This document shows, in pieces, positions 42,801 through 51,547 of a stretch of 64,000 bases of DNA (position 1 is the first letter of the stretch; the number at the start of each line of letters is the position of its first letter). Under the pieces are notes generated by a model that did no database searches, was not told where the DNA came from, and saw only the letters and a program-made list of their open reading frames with translations. The position numbers were made by a program, and so were the translations under genes. Origin of the DNA: Kluyvera intermedia (GTDB lineage: Bacteria; Pseudomonadota; Gammaproteobacteria; Enterobacterales; Enterobacteriaceae); assembly GCF_034424175.1 (NCBI RefSeq), contig NZ_CP139986.1, positions 4,278,001 through 4,342,000 on the forward strand. Direction: 5' to 3'.

Positions 42801-43866
42801 CGGTAAAGGCGAAGAAGGGCTTAATCAGGGCGATCATGACGTTAAGACCAGCTGGCATTATGATCTCAATATCGACGCTAACCTTGAGGGCGGCGCTGAT
42901 GGTGATCATATCACCTCCATCTCGCTGGGCGGCCTTCCTGTGGGATCAAACCTGAGTTATCAAGGCGTTAACTACACCGTCGACGCCCACGGTAATGTGG
43001 TCATCGATGTACAGGATAGCGCCGACCTTAACGCGCACCTGACGCTGACATCACTAACCGAGGTCACCAACCCAGGTTCAATTACCGTCGATATCTCGAC
43101 GGAGGTCGGAGGCTCGCAGCATACGTCTGGTGATATTGATGCCAACAGCGGCGAGCATTCCATTCCCGTTAGTGAGAGCGCCCATACCTACTCAGCCGAA
43201 GCGCTGGACGAAGAACATCATGACGCGGTGGCGCACACGGACACCACCGAGCACGCCGACATGACAACCTCAGCCGAGAATCATTCGGACAGCGAGCTTA
43301 CGGACAATAGCGCGAGTGAACATACCGACAACACAGACTCGGCTGCTCAAACAGAGAATACCGCGACCTCTGACCTGGCCGAAAATGCCAGCGCAACGGA
43401 TCACGGGTCAGACAATCTGACAAACGATGACCCATCGACCAGCCAGGATAATGCCAGCCTGCTGATTGACCATGAGGATCTCGATTTAAGCACCGTTGAC
43501 TCTGATACTTCTGCCGTACAGTCAACGAACGAAAATCCGGAAACGTCGCTTAACCTGCTGCTGGGCGATATTGATACACAGCTAAACGACACCGACGCGG
43601 CGCAGAGCGAAGCGTCGGTAGCTGAAAAATCTGCCCCGGCGGAAAGCGCCGAAATGAACACGGAAAACGTGATTAACCTCAGCGATATTATCCATGACGA
43701 TGGCGCAAAAGATCTCAGCTCGCTAATACAAGTCGCGGATGCAACGGATAATACGCAGGCCGTTGGTCACGTGCAGGATGTTCCGGCGGATAGCGCTGAG
43801 GACTGGAACGCCCACGGCGCGGCTGAGCTGGACCATTTAATCGCGCAGCCTGACAGCGAGGTGTAA
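39808..43866 (+). CDS. lapA: LapA-type surface adhesin with Asp-Ala/Ser repeat stalk
   Basis: A 1352-residue type I secreted adhesin. Residues 1-106 are the LapA retention module (GTIKTIIGQVFAIAPDGSRRL, NGKTFDLGRDSHW), which plugs the outer-membrane channel. The LapG cleavage motif TAAG is at 103-106. Residues about 172-829 are almost pure Asp-Ala with scattered Asp-Ser. Then follow a folded region (about 830-1090), an acidic Ser/Thr/Asp/Glu-rich segment, and a C-terminal secretion signal region with NLSDIIHDDGAKDLSSLI. No GGxGxD calcium nonapeptides and no Ig-like repeat train are seen, so it is far shorter than the classic LapA. The start at 39808 has GGGGAG upstream; ATG 39760 does not. 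Secretion should use lapE-lapB-lapC downstream. Confidence 0.88.
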   Translation: MSGIAGTIKTIIGQVFAIAPDGSRRLLVEGDKIQTGEQIETGANGAVTLTLSNGKTFDLGRDSHWEGEHNLSPTPSSTDQTDIAAIQQAIADGQDPTQLLEATAAGPQSPTGSGEPGAGGAHTHVILDLTGEIVDPTAGYPTQGLDFPDTPVAEELTILNNADADNSRDDGDADADADADSDADADADADADADADADADSDADADADADSDADADADSDADADSDADADADADADADADADADSDADADADADADSDADADADSDADADSDADADADSDSDADADADADADADADADSDADADADADADADSDADADADADSDADADADADADADSDADADADADADADADADADADADSDADADADADADADADADADADADADADADADADADSDADADADADADADSDADADADADADADADADADADADADADADSDADADSDADADSDADADADSDADADSDADADADSDADADADADSDADADADSDADADADADADADADSDADADADADADADADADADSDADADADADADADSDADADADSDADADADADSDADADADADSDADADADADSDADADADADSDADADSDADSDADADSDADADADADSDADADADADADADSDADADSDADADADADADSDADADADADADADADADSDADADADADSDADSDADADADADADADADADADADSDADADSDADADADADSDADADADADADADSDADSDADADADADSDADADADADADADADSDADADADSDADADADADADSDADADADADADADADADADADADADADADADADADADADADADSDADITLNIDFTASTGTKVSEVNGGSKDPSGNGFDVDSNGMITSVGENVVLWVSKGDVGKYVSSDIPAANIHYYTQGNASGTAGKSDIFVLHEGSTYTQGDNTQHAMNAVNGNRESTTSSAHDYIFVAGASAWSSSAGSANINNSINYYESVNVTIGNKTYGGNNRVSDVISGKGEEGLNQGDHDVKTSWHYDLNIDANLEGGADGDHITSISLGGLPVGSNLSYQGVNYTVDAHGNVVIDVQDSADLNAHLTLTSLTEVTNPGSITVDISTEVGGSQHTSGDIDANSGEHSIPVSESAHTYSAEALDEEHHDAVAHTDTTEHADMTTSAENHSDSELTDNSASEHTDNTDSAAQTENTATSDLAENASATDHGSDNLTNDDPSTSQDNASLLIDHEDLDLSTVDSDTSAVQSTNENPETSLNLLLGDIDTQLNDTDAAQSEASVAEKSAPAESAEMNTENVINLSDIIHDDGAKDLSSLIQVADATDNTQAVGHVQDVPADSAEDWNAHGAAELDHLIAQPDSEV
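40321..42296 (+). repeat. About 2 kb of hexanucleotide GAY-GCN repeats
   Basis: Tandem GAT/GAC-GCN codons encode the Asp-Ala stalk, with Ser (mainly TCC, some TCA) replacing Ala every few residues. In the Asp-Ser pairs I read, the Asp codon is always GAT. Because units are six bases, slippage changes length without frame loss. The tract also leaves long open frames in two other frames. Confidence 0.95.
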
Positions 43867-43871
43867 TGCAT

Positions 43872-43893
43872 AGGGTCAGTAAAAGCTGACCCT
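43872..43893 (+). terminator. Hairpin after lapA
   Basis: Perfect 8-bp stem AGGGTCAG / CTGACCCT starting 5 bases after the lapA stop. No T-run follows; possible partial terminator or stabiliser between lapA and lapE. The rest of the 208-bp gap holds nothing I can identify. Confidence 0.45.
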
Positions 43894-44074
43894 GCAACGT
43901 ACACCGGTAAGAACGGCAAAACGTTGTAGATCGGCTCAAAAGCCGGCGACGGTGATTTACGATGCCATGGTGCAGTTAGGGCCATGCCGATAATTTTCTT
44001 TTTTGTCTAACGACATTGCCTCTGGCGGATGACACCACGAGTCAGGGAAATGGATCTATGGGAAGGTCTACACA

Positions 44075-45427
44075 ATGAATAAACCAATTCGGGTATTAAC
44101 AAGCCTCTCTTTACCACTGCTGTTTACCAACATCGCGAGCGCAGCCACTTTAGAACAGGCGGTAAAAGACAGTTTGCTGTGGCATCCGCAGGTCAGCGCT
44201 TCGGTCAACAGCCGTTATTCTGCCGATCAGGATTTACGGGCGGCCAAAGGGGGCTATTTACCCAGCTTAGATCTCTCCGCAGGTACCGGTTGGGAGCAGA
44301 CCGATAACGCCAGCACCCGTGCTGCTGACGATCACCGCCGAAATCTGCACCGCAGCGAGTCGAGTATTAATCTGCGTCAGAACGTATTTAACGGTTTTGC
44401 CACCACCAGCGAAGTCGCTCGCCAAAAAGCGACGGTGAACTCCCGCGCTTACACGGTGATGAACACCAGCGAAGTGACGGCCCTGACCGCGATTCAAAGC
44501 TACCTGGATGTCCTGATGCGCCAGCGTATGGTGAAACTGGCGCAGGATAACCTGAAAAGTCACGAGCGTATTTTCGACCAGATCCGCCTGCGTACTGAAG
44601 AGGGTGTAGGGCGCACGGCGGACTATGAGCAAGCCCAGGCGCGTCTGGCTCAGGCCAAAAATAACCTGCTGACTGAGCAAACAAATCTGGAAGACGCGCA
44701 GGCGAACTACTACAGCGTCGTCGGAAAAGAGGCAGATGGCCTCTCGATGCCGATGACCACTAAAATCCCCGCGTCTCAGGCGCAAGCGCGCACGCTGATG
44801 CTGGATAACAGCCCGCTGCTGAAGCAAGCAGACTCGGATGTCGACGCCACTCGCCAGCAATATGAGGCGGCGAAGTCACGTTTTTATCCTAGCGTCGATG
44901 TGGATGTTGGTCGCAGAATGGATAACAACGTCGACGGTACACGCGGTCACGATCAGGAGTGGCAGGCGATGGTCAGAATGAACTATAACGTCTTCAACGG
45001 CGGCAGCGACCAGGCACAACTGTCCTCTTATGCCTATAAAATGCAGGAGGCTCAGGACGTGAAACGCAACGCTCTGCGTCAGTTGGATGAGGAGCTACGT
45101 CTGTCATGGAACGCCTGGCAGAATGCCAAACAACAGGTGCCCATTGCGAAAGACTATGCCGACCGCAGCGCCGTAGTGCGCACCGCGTACCAGGAACAGT
45201 TCAGCATCGGCGAGCGTAGCTTGCTGGACATGCTGGACAGTGAAAACGAAGTGTTCAACGCACAGCGCCGTTACGTCGAAATGCAATTTACGGAAATGTT
45301 CACCACCTACCGCATTAACGCGCGTATTGGCGATCTGTTAAAACAGCTGAATATTCAGGCTCCTTCAGCGGCACAACCGGTAGACATGCCGCAAACCGCG
45401 AATAGCGAATTACCTGAACTGCAGTAA
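44075..45427 (+). CDS. lapE: LapE: TolC-family outer-membrane channel
   Basis: A 450-residue outer-membrane efflux protein with signal peptide 1-23 (ending IASA) and two TolC-type repeats of long helices, each about 200 residues (first LEQAVKDSLLWHPQVSASVNSRY, second QARTLMLDNSPLLKQADSDVDAT). It would form the trimeric exit duct for LapA and be the pore in which the retention module lodges. Upstream is lapA and downstream lapB, separated by a strong terminator-like hairpin. Confidence 0.9.
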   Translation: MNKPIRVLTSLSLPLLFTNIASAATLEQAVKDSLLWHPQVSASVNSRYSADQDLRAAKGGYLPSLDLSAGTGWEQTDNASTRAADDHRRNLHRSESSINLRQNVFNGFATTSEVARQKATVNSRAYTVMNTSEVTALTAIQSYLDVLMRQRMVKLAQDNLKSHERIFDQIRLRTEEGVGRTADYEQAQARLAQAKNNLLTEQTNLEDAQANYYSVVGKEADGLSMPMTTKIPASQAQARTLMLDNSPLLKQADSDVDATRQQYEAAKSRFYPSVDVDVGRRMDNNVDGTRGHDQEWQAMVRMNYNVFNGGSDQAQLSSYAYKMQEAQDVKRNALRQLDEELRLSWNAWQNAKQQVPIAKDYADRSAVVRTAYQEQFSIGERSLLDMLDSENEVFNAQRRYVEMQFTEMFTTYRINARIGDLLKQLNIQAPSAAQPVDMPQTANSELPELQ

Positions 45428-45442
45428 AATTTTAGGCCTCTT

Positions 45443-45476
45443 GGTTATCTCATCATTCGGTGAGATAACCTTTTGT
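45443..45476 (+). terminator. Terminator between lapE and lapB
   Basis: Perfect 10-bp stem GGTTATCTCA / TGAGATAACC, eight-base loop, then TTTT. Suggests that lapB-lapC have lower or separate transcription. Confidence 0.8.
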
Positions 45477-45523
45477 CTGTTTTAGCCTGGGCGATTTTTA
45501 TCGCTGGTTTATAAGGTCTGACT

Positions 45524-47710
45524 ATGGCGTCTACTACTGATTCACTTGAGCAAACGATCTCCGCAACGGATGATTCGGTCAGGCACGATCCGCGCCAGGA
45601 CCACGATGATCCCCTGCTCGACGCGCTGATGATAGTCTGCAAATTGCACAACATCATCACCAGCCGTAATGTATTAACCGCCGGGCTTCCCCTGCAAGCC
45701 CACCTGCTTACCCTCAGCGCCTTTCCGCGCGCCGCACAGCGTGCGGGCCTGAAAGCGCGTGTTCTGCAACGGCCGCTGGAAAAAATCTCACCACTGTCGC
45801 TACCCGCCATCGTGCTGCTTAAAAACGATCAAGCCGCGGTACTGATAGGCTGGGATGACCAGCAACGTGCACGTCTGCTGCCGACCGAAACGGAAGGGGG
45901 AGAAATTGTGCTCACCCGCGAAGCGCTGGCGGAAAACTACAGCGATAAGGCAATTTTCATTCAGCCTGAGCACGCCTTTGACAACCAGCCAACGGCGGCG
46001 ATTCCACGCACCCGCTCCTGGTTTAAAGACACCTTGAAGCTGTCCAAATTTCTCTATCTCGACTCGGTGGTCGCCAGCTTTATCATTAATATTATTGCTA
46101 TCGCCACGCCGCTGTTCGTGATGAACGTTTACGACCGAGTGGTGCCAAACCAGGCGACTTCAACGTTGTGGGTGTTGGCTATCGGGATCAGCGTCGCGTT
46201 TATTTTTGACCTCATCTTGAAGGTATTACGCGGCATATGCCTCGATTTAGCAGGGAAAAAGACCGATCTTATCGTTTCTGCCGCGCTGTTTGAGCGCCTG
46301 CTGGGCATGAAAATGAAGGTGCGCCCCGACCGGGTGGGCGGCTTTGCGCAGAACTTCCAGGAGTATCAGTCGGTGCGCGAGTTTCTCTCCTCGCTGACCC
46401 TGACCACGCTTATCGATTTTCCGTTCACCCTACTCATTCTGCTGGTGATTGCCATCATCGGCGGCCCGCTAGCCTTTATCCCCCTGCTCTGCTACCCCAT
46501 TGCCCTGCTGGTTAACTGGGTTATCCAGAAGCCGTTGATGACCCAGGTCCATAAGACCTATCGTCTGGCCACCGAGCGCCAGGCCATGCTGGTGGAAACC
46601 GTGACCGGGCTGGATGCCATTAAGGTCAATAACGCCCAAAGCGAGCGCCAGTATCAGTGGGAGCAGATTATCGGCCAGCTCAGCAAGCTTGAGATGCGGG
46701 TAAAATCACTCTCATACGTCGCAGTAAACTTTACCGCCTGGATCCAGCAAATTGGCGGTGTTGCCCTCATTGTCGCCGGGGTTTACAGCATTATCGCCGG
46801 TAATCTCAGCATGGGCGGGCTGATTGCCTGTTACTTGCTTAGCCGCCGCGCCGTCATGCCGATTGGCCAGTTCTGTAGCCTCATCACCCGCTATCAGCGC
46901 GCCAAAATGACCAAGGCCACTATCGACCGGATGATGGATCTCGAACAAGAAGTCCAGGAAGGTGAGGTGCCGCTTAAGCGCGAAACGCTGTCCGGGGCGA
47001 TTGAGTTTCGTGATGTCTCCTTCCGTTATCCGCAAAACCAGTATCTTTCGCTTAACGGTGTGTCCTTGAAAATTGAACCGGGCGAGAAAGTGGGGATTAT
47101 CGGCAGGAGCGGCTCAGGAAAAAGCTCACTGGCGAAACTGTTGGTTGGTTTTTATCAGCCGGACAGCGGGACTATCCTGATAGACGGCATTGATGCCCGC
47201 CAGCTCGACGTCAATGATGTGCGCCATAATATCGGCTATGCACCGCAGGACATCCATCTGTTCAGCGGCACACTGCGCGACAATCTGTTAACCGGCGCAG
47301 GCTATGCCGATGATGAAACCATGATTCGCGCGGCAACCATCGCGGGCGTACATGAGTTCGCTCGTCGCCATCCTTCCGGCTATAACATGCAGGTCGGTGA
47401 ACGCGGGATGAATCTCTCCGGCGGGCAGCGTCAAGCCGTCGCCCTCGCCCGCGCGCTGCTACTCGACCCACCAATCCTGCTGATGGACGAGCCGACCAGC
47501 TCCATGGATAACACCAGTGAAGATCTGATTAAGAAAGCGCTGACGCCGATAGTCAGCAATAAAACGCTGCTTCTGGTCACCCACCGGGCATCACTGCTCA
47601 CGCTGGTTGACCGTCTGATTATTCTCGATAACGGTAAAATCATCGCTGACGGTGCAAAAGAAAGCGTCATGGCCGCCCTGAAAAAAGGACAAATTCATGC
47701 GCAACGCTAA
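45524..47710 (+). CDS. lapB: LapB: type I secretion ABC transporter
   Basis: A 728-residue inner-membrane exporter of the LapB/HlyB type. Residues about 30-150 form a C39 peptidase-like domain; in the expected catalytic segment no protease Cys-box is evident, so it likely binds substrate without cleaving it. Residues about 170-460 are the transmembrane domain, and about 490-720 the ATPase with Walker A GRSGSGKSS (527-535), signature LSGGQRQ near 630 and Walker B ILLMDEPTSSMD. It overlaps lapC by 14 bp. With LapC and LapE it should secrete the adhesin. Confidence 0.93.
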   Translation: MASTTDSLEQTISATDDSVRHDPRQDHDDPLLDALMIVCKLHNIITSRNVLTAGLPLQAHLLTLSAFPRAAQRAGLKARVLQRPLEKISPLSLPAIVLLKNDQAAVLIGWDDQQRARLLPTETEGGEIVLTREALAENYSDKAIFIQPEHAFDNQPTAAIPRTRSWFKDTLKLSKFLYLDSVVASFIINIIAIATPLFVMNVYDRVVPNQATSTLWVLAIGISVAFIFDLILKVLRGICLDLAGKKTDLIVSAALFERLLGMKMKVRPDRVGGFAQNFQEYQSVREFLSSLTLTTLIDFPFTLLILLVIAIIGGPLAFIPLLCYPIALLVNWVIQKPLMTQVHKTYRLATERQAMLVETVTGLDAIKVNNAQSERQYQWEQIIGQLSKLEMRVKSLSYVAVNFTAWIQQIGGVALIVAGVYSIIAGNLSMGGLIACYLLSRRAVMPIGQFCSLITRYQRAKMTKATIDRMMDLEQEVQEGEVPLKRETLSGAIEFRDVSFRYPQNQYLSLNGVSLKIEPGEKVGIIGRSGSGKSSLAKLLVGFYQPDSGTILIDGIDARQLDVNDVRHNIGYAPQDIHLFSGTLRDNLLTGAGYADDETMIRAATIAGVHEFARRHPSGYNMQVGERGMNLSGGQRQAVALARALLLDPPILLMDEPTSSMDNTSEDLIKKALTPIVSNKTLLLVTHRASLLTLVDRLIILDNGKIIADGAKESVMAALKKGQIHAQR

Positions 47711-49058
47711 ACTCAATCGCCTGATGCAATGGCTTTTCGGCGACAAAAACGGCGCTACGCTGACGGCCAATGAGGTCAATAAGGCGCTTATCGATGACTC
47801 ACCGCGCGTGGTGCGTATTACGCTGTGGGTCATACTGGGCTTCTTTATCGTCATGATTGCCTGGGCATCGCTTGCTGAGATTGATGAAGTGACGCGCGGT
47901 GATGGCAAGGCAATTCCCTCTTCACGTCTGCAAAAAATCCAGAACCTGGAAGGCGGCATCGTCGCGGAAGTGTTTGTGCAAGAAGGCGAGGTGGTTAAGG
48001 CTGGTGCACCGCTGCTGCGCCTGGATGACACCCGTTTTCGTTCCAATGCGGGCGAGTCCGAGGCCGACCGGCTGGAGTTGAAAGCGCGCGTTCAGCGCCT
48101 GACCGCTCAGCTTGCCGATAAAGAAACGCTGACGCTGTCTGCAGATATTATGGAAAAAGTGCCGGATATCGCCAACGGTGAAGTGGAGCTGTTTACCAGC
48201 ATCAACAAGCGTATTCAAAGCGAACTGTCCGGGCTTAATGAGCAACTGGTGCAGAAGAAACAGGATCTGCTGGACTATCAGGCGAAGGCCGAACAGTACC
48301 GTCGAAGCCTGGGGCTGTTGCAGCAAGAGATCGGCATGTCCGAGCCGCTGGTCGCCAAAGGGGCTATTTCCCGCGTCGAGGTGCTGCGTCTGCGCCGTTC
48401 TGAGGTGGAAACCCGTGGGCAGCTGGAATCTGTCACCCTGGCGGTGCCAAGAGCGCAGGCGGCGATTAAGGAGATTGAGAGTAAGGTTGCTGAACCGCGT
48501 GGGCGCTATCGTAGCGAGGCGTTAACGCAGTTGAATGAGGCTCGTACCGATCTCAGTAAAATAGAAGCCTCAGGCAAGGCGATTGATGATCGGGTGAACC
48601 GTACCTTGGTCACCTCGCCGGTGCGCGGTGTCGTGCAGCAGATGATGGTCAACACCATCGGCGGCGTCATTCAACCGGGGAGCGATTTGGTTGAAATCGT
48701 GCCGCTAGACGACACGCTGCTGATTGAGGCGAAAATCCGCCCTCAGGATATTGCCTTCCTGCGTCCGGGCCTTGAGGCCATGGTCAAGTTTACCGCCTAC
48801 GATTACACCATCTACGGCGGTCTGAAGGCAAAGCTTGTGCAGATAAGCCCGGATACGGTGACGGATAAAGAAGGCAAAAGCTTCTACGTGATTCGTCTGC
48901 GTACTGATAAAAACCACCTCGGCAGCGATGCAAAACCGCTGATTATTATTCCGGGCATGGTGGCCTCGGTGGATATTATTACCGGTAAGAAAACGATTCT
49001 GGCTTATCTACTGAAGCCAATTCTCCGGGCGAAAGCGGAAGCGTTTCGCGAGCGGTAA
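47697..49058 (+). CDS. lapC: LapC: HlyD-family membrane fusion protein
   Basis: A 453-residue periplasmic adaptor. A cytosolic N-terminus is followed by one membrane helix at about 38-58 (ITLWVILGFFIVMIAWASL), a long coiled-coil hairpin (about 125-300), lipoyl-like halves (NLEGGIVAEVFVQEGEVV and TLVTSPVRGVVQQ) and a beta-barrel C-terminus. It bridges LapB and LapE. The last 16 codons, the stop and the terminator were duplicated in tandem just downstream. Confidence 0.93.
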   Translation: MRNAKLNRLMQWLFGDKNGATLTANEVNKALIDDSPRVVRITLWVILGFFIVMIAWASLAEIDEVTRGDGKAIPSSRLQKIQNLEGGIVAEVFVQEGEVVKAGAPLLRLDDTRFRSNAGESEADRLELKARVQRLTAQLADKETLTLSADIMEKVPDIANGEVELFTSINKRIQSELSGLNEQLVQKKQDLLDYQAKAEQYRRSLGLLQQEIGMSEPLVAKGAISRVEVLRLRRSEVETRGQLESVTLAVPRAQAAIKEIESKVAEPRGRYRSEALTQLNEARTDLSKIEASGKAIDDRVNRTLVTSPVRGVVQQMMVNTIGGVIQPGSDLVEIVPLDDTLLIEAKIRPQDIAFLRPGLEAMVKFTAYDYTIYGGLKAKLVQISPDTVTDKEGKSFYVIRLRTDKNHLGSDAKPLIIIPGMVASVDIITGKKTILAYLLKPILRAKAEAFRER

Positions 49059-49275
49059 AGACAAAAACCCGGTGACACTCACCGGGTTTCTTGTTGGTGC
49101 GGGGTACGTCCCGGCGGCGCTGCGCTTGGCCGGGCTACATTTCTGAAGCCAATTCTCCGGGCGAAAGCGGAAGCGTTTCGCGAGCGGTAAAGACAAAAAC
49201 CCGGTGATGTTCACCGGTTTTTTTGTTGGTTCGTGGTGCGTCCCGGCGGCGCTGCGCTTGGCCGGGCTACATTTC
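49011..49275 (+). repeat. Tandem duplication of the lapC 3' end plus terminator plus REP
   Basis: Two copies 132 bp apart (49011-49142 and 49143-49275). Each begins CTGAAGCCAATTCTCCGGGC, runs through the last codons and stop of lapC, a terminator, and ends with the REP-type element CGGCGGCGCTGCGCTTGGCC. The copies are near identical in the coding part and diverge in the hairpin loop. Confidence 0.95.
49065..49092 (+). terminator. Terminator of lapC (first copy)
   Basis: An 11-bp stem AAACCCGGTGA / TCACCGGGTTT with CAC loop. The second copy at about 49197-49224 has lost one G in the right arm but has a run of seven T, so it may terminate better. Confidence 0.85.
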
Positions 49276-49300
49276 AGATGTGGAATACGGGTTGTTTTGG

Positions 49301-49340
49301 TAGCCCGGGCAAGGCGTGAAACGCCGCCCCCGGGGCCACT
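49301..49340. repeat. REP-type palindrome after proP
   Basis: GTAGCCCGGGCAAGGCG with an inverted partner CGCCGCCCCCGGGG, the same type as the second half of the element at 7.36 kb. It lies just after the proP stop. Confidence 0.75.
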
Positions 49341-49358
49341 CGGTGCCACATTCACACC

Positions 49359-50861
49359 TTAATCATTAATTTTCGGATGCTGCATCACCAACTGAGAACG
49401 TTTCTCCTGCAACACGGCAATCTCCTCATCGAGGTCTTCAATCTTATGCTCGATGTGGTCATGGTGCTCCTGGAGGATCTCTTTCGCTTCAGCCATATCC
49501 GATGCCGCAGGCGTCGCGCCTTTCAGCGGTCGGTTAGCGGTCTCTTTCATCGTCACACCGGTAATCAGACCAATCACCGCAACCACCATCAGGTAGTACG
49601 CTGGCATCATCAGATCCTGCGTCGTTTCCACCAGCCACGCGGCTAACGTTGGCGTCAGACCGGCAACCAGTACCGAGATGTTAAACGCACTCGCCAACGC
49701 ACTGTAGCGGATGTGGGTCGGGAACATCGCCGGTAACGACGAGGCCATTACCCCGGTGAAACAGTTCAGAATTACCGCCAACAGCAGCAGACCGGAGAAA
49801 ATCAGGCCGATAGAGTTGCTGTTAATCAGGATAAAGGCCGGAATCGAGAACACCAGCAATGCCACACTACCGACAACGATAAACGGACGGCGACCAAAAC
49901 GGTCACTCAGCAGCCCCATTACCGGCTGAACAAACAGCATACCGATCATGATGGCGATAATAATCAACACGCCGTGGTCTTCCGAGTAGTGCAGGTTATG
50001 CGACAGGTAGCTCGGCATGTAGGTCAACAGCATGTAGTAGGTAACGTTGGTTGAGATAACCAGGCCGATACACGCCAGCAGGCTGCGCCAGTGTTTAGTC
50101 GCAATCTCTTTAAACGAAACCTTTGGTCCTTCCTGCAAGCCCTCACGATCGCCCTGTTCAAGCTTCTCAACGTGCTGCTGGAACGCCGGAGTCTCTTCTA
50201 GCGCATGGCGCAGGTAAAGACCAATGATCCCCAGCGGCAACGCGACGAAGAACGGAATACGCCAGCCCCACTCAAGGAAGTTCGCTTCACCCACGACGGT
50301 GGAAAGCAGTACAACCAGCCCCGCACCCATCACAAAACCGGCAATGGAACCGAAGTCCAGCCAGCTACCCATAAACCCACGTTTACGGTCAGGTGAATAT
50401 TCGGCAACGAAGATAGATGCCCCGGTATATTCCCCACCTACCGAGAAGCCCTGTGCCATTTTACACAGCAGCAGCAGGATAGGTGCCCAGATACCAATCG
50501 TGGCATACGAAGGAATAAGGCCGATACAGAATGTACTGATCGACATAATGATAATGGTGATGGACAAGATCTTCTGACGGCCGTATTTATCCCCGAGCAT
50601 CCCGAAGAACAATCCACCCAGTGGGCGAATCAGGAATGGGACGGAGAAGGTACCCAGTGCGGCAATCATCTGCACGCTTGGGTCAGCGTCCGGGAAGAAG
50701 ACTTTACCTAATGCATAAGCAACAAACCCATAAACACCGAAGTCAAACCACTCCATCGCGTTCCCCAGCGAGGCTGCGGTGATGGCTTTGCGTAGCTTGG
50801 CATCGTCAATAATAGTGACGTCACGAATCGTGATCGGTTTTACTTTTTTCCTTTTAAGCAT
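49359..50861 (-). CDS. proP: Osmoprotectant/proton symporter ProP
   Basis: A 500-residue major-facilitator transporter, the same length as E. coli ProP, which imports proline and glycine betaine under hyperosmotic stress. Twelve membrane segments are visible, with the MFS loop motif GDKYGRQKIL near residue 110 and RPLGGLFFG. The C-terminal tail (about 460-500) is the charged heptad coiled coil that tunes osmotic set point in E. coli. The long upstream region fits the multi-promoter control known for proP. Confidence 0.97.
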   Translation of the reverse strand: MLKRKKVKPITIRDVTIIDDAKLRKAITAASLGNAMEWFDFGVYGFVAYALGKVFFPDADPSVQMIAALGTFSVPFLIRPLGGLFFGMLGDKYGRQKILSITIIIMSISTFCIGLIPSYATIGIWAPILLLLCKMAQGFSVGGEYTGASIFVAEYSPDRKRGFMGSWLDFGSIAGFVMGAGLVVLLSTVVGEANFLEWGWRIPFFVALPLGIIGLYLRHALEETPAFQQHVEKLEQGDREGLQEGPKVSFKEIATKHWRSLLACIGLVISTNVTYYMLLTYMPSYLSHNLHYSEDHGVLIIIAIMIGMLFVQPVMGLLSDRFGRRPFIVVGSVALLVFSIPAFILINSNSIGLIFSGLLLLAVILNCFTGVMASSLPAMFPTHIRYSALASAFNISVLVAGLTPTLAAWLVETTQDLMMPAYYLMVVAVIGLITGVTMKETANRPLKGATPAASDMAEAKEILQEHHDHIEHKIEDLDEEIAVLQEKRSQLVMQHPKIND

Positions 50862-51116
50862 GGTTTTCCTCGTTCAATTTCGCCTTGAACGCACACCCAG
50901 TGGCTGCAAACGACACCGTGTTTGCTAGAGTGCGTATAGGACCTTTGGTGATCCTGTTTCCGTTTATTCAAGCGTAGCAGGTTTGCATGTCTTTGTTGGA
51001 GTATGTATTTCCAGACAACCAAACCTGTTGAGCCTGCTGGCGTATTAGTTAAAAAGGCAACCCTCGAAAATGACCGCTTGAGGGATAATCCTATTTACCC
51101 TAACAGCGATTTTTAT

Positions 51117-51132
51117 TGTGATCAACTTAACA
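51117..51132. promoter_or_regulatory. CRP-like site upstream of proP
   Basis: TGTGA-N6-TAACA matches the CRP consensus at 9 of 10 positions. CRP acts at the distal proP promoter in E. coli. It lies in the 686-bp proP-kdgT gap, about 256 bp from the proP start. Other parts of this AT-rich gap show no gene. Confidence 0.45.
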
Positions 51133-51344
51133 AAAGAATTACCCCCTGCCACTACCGCGAAATAATTCCCTCACATTTTTCCACAGATATAAATTTTCTA
51201 TCCCCACAACACCTTACCAGCGCTGTCTATTTATTAATCAATTAATACAAAACACTTTTCAGAATTTTTCACATTTTTTTCACAGCTTTTTTATTTCTCA
51301 TCAGAGTTCAGATTCCACTTATGAAATATGTGATCTATATATCT

Positions 51345-51357
51345 AAAACGTCGTTTT
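51345..51357. promoter_or_regulatory. KdgR-like operator upstream of the kdgT-type gene
   Basis: AAAACGTCGTTTT is a 13-bp palindrome that fits the KdgR pattern RAAAYRNYRTTTY at all positions. It lies 190 bp before the permease start. KdgR represses ketodeoxygluconate uptake genes in enterobacteria, so the site and the gene support each other. Confidence 0.6.
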
Positions 51358-51547
51358 ATTTTCATTGAATCAGCATTCCAGTAAATGCATTATAGCGTCC
51401 GAAACCGCGTTAAAGATGCCAGTAAACGCCGCCCTCAACCGGGTGATAACTGGGATACCAACACCAGATGATAGCAAGCTAATAAGCTGAAATTATTATA
51501 CTTAACCTCTTCCATCACCTTACGGTGATGAGAAGCGAGGATGCAAC

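Noticed and set aside
39808..43866. RTX calcium-binding toxin or adhesin
   Set aside because: No GGxGxD nonapeptide repeats could be found. The protein is placed with LapA-type adhesins by its retention module and TAAG site.
44267..44860. A 197-codon open frame antisense to lapE
   Set aside because: Antisense shadow; lapE has signal peptide, family structure and operon context.
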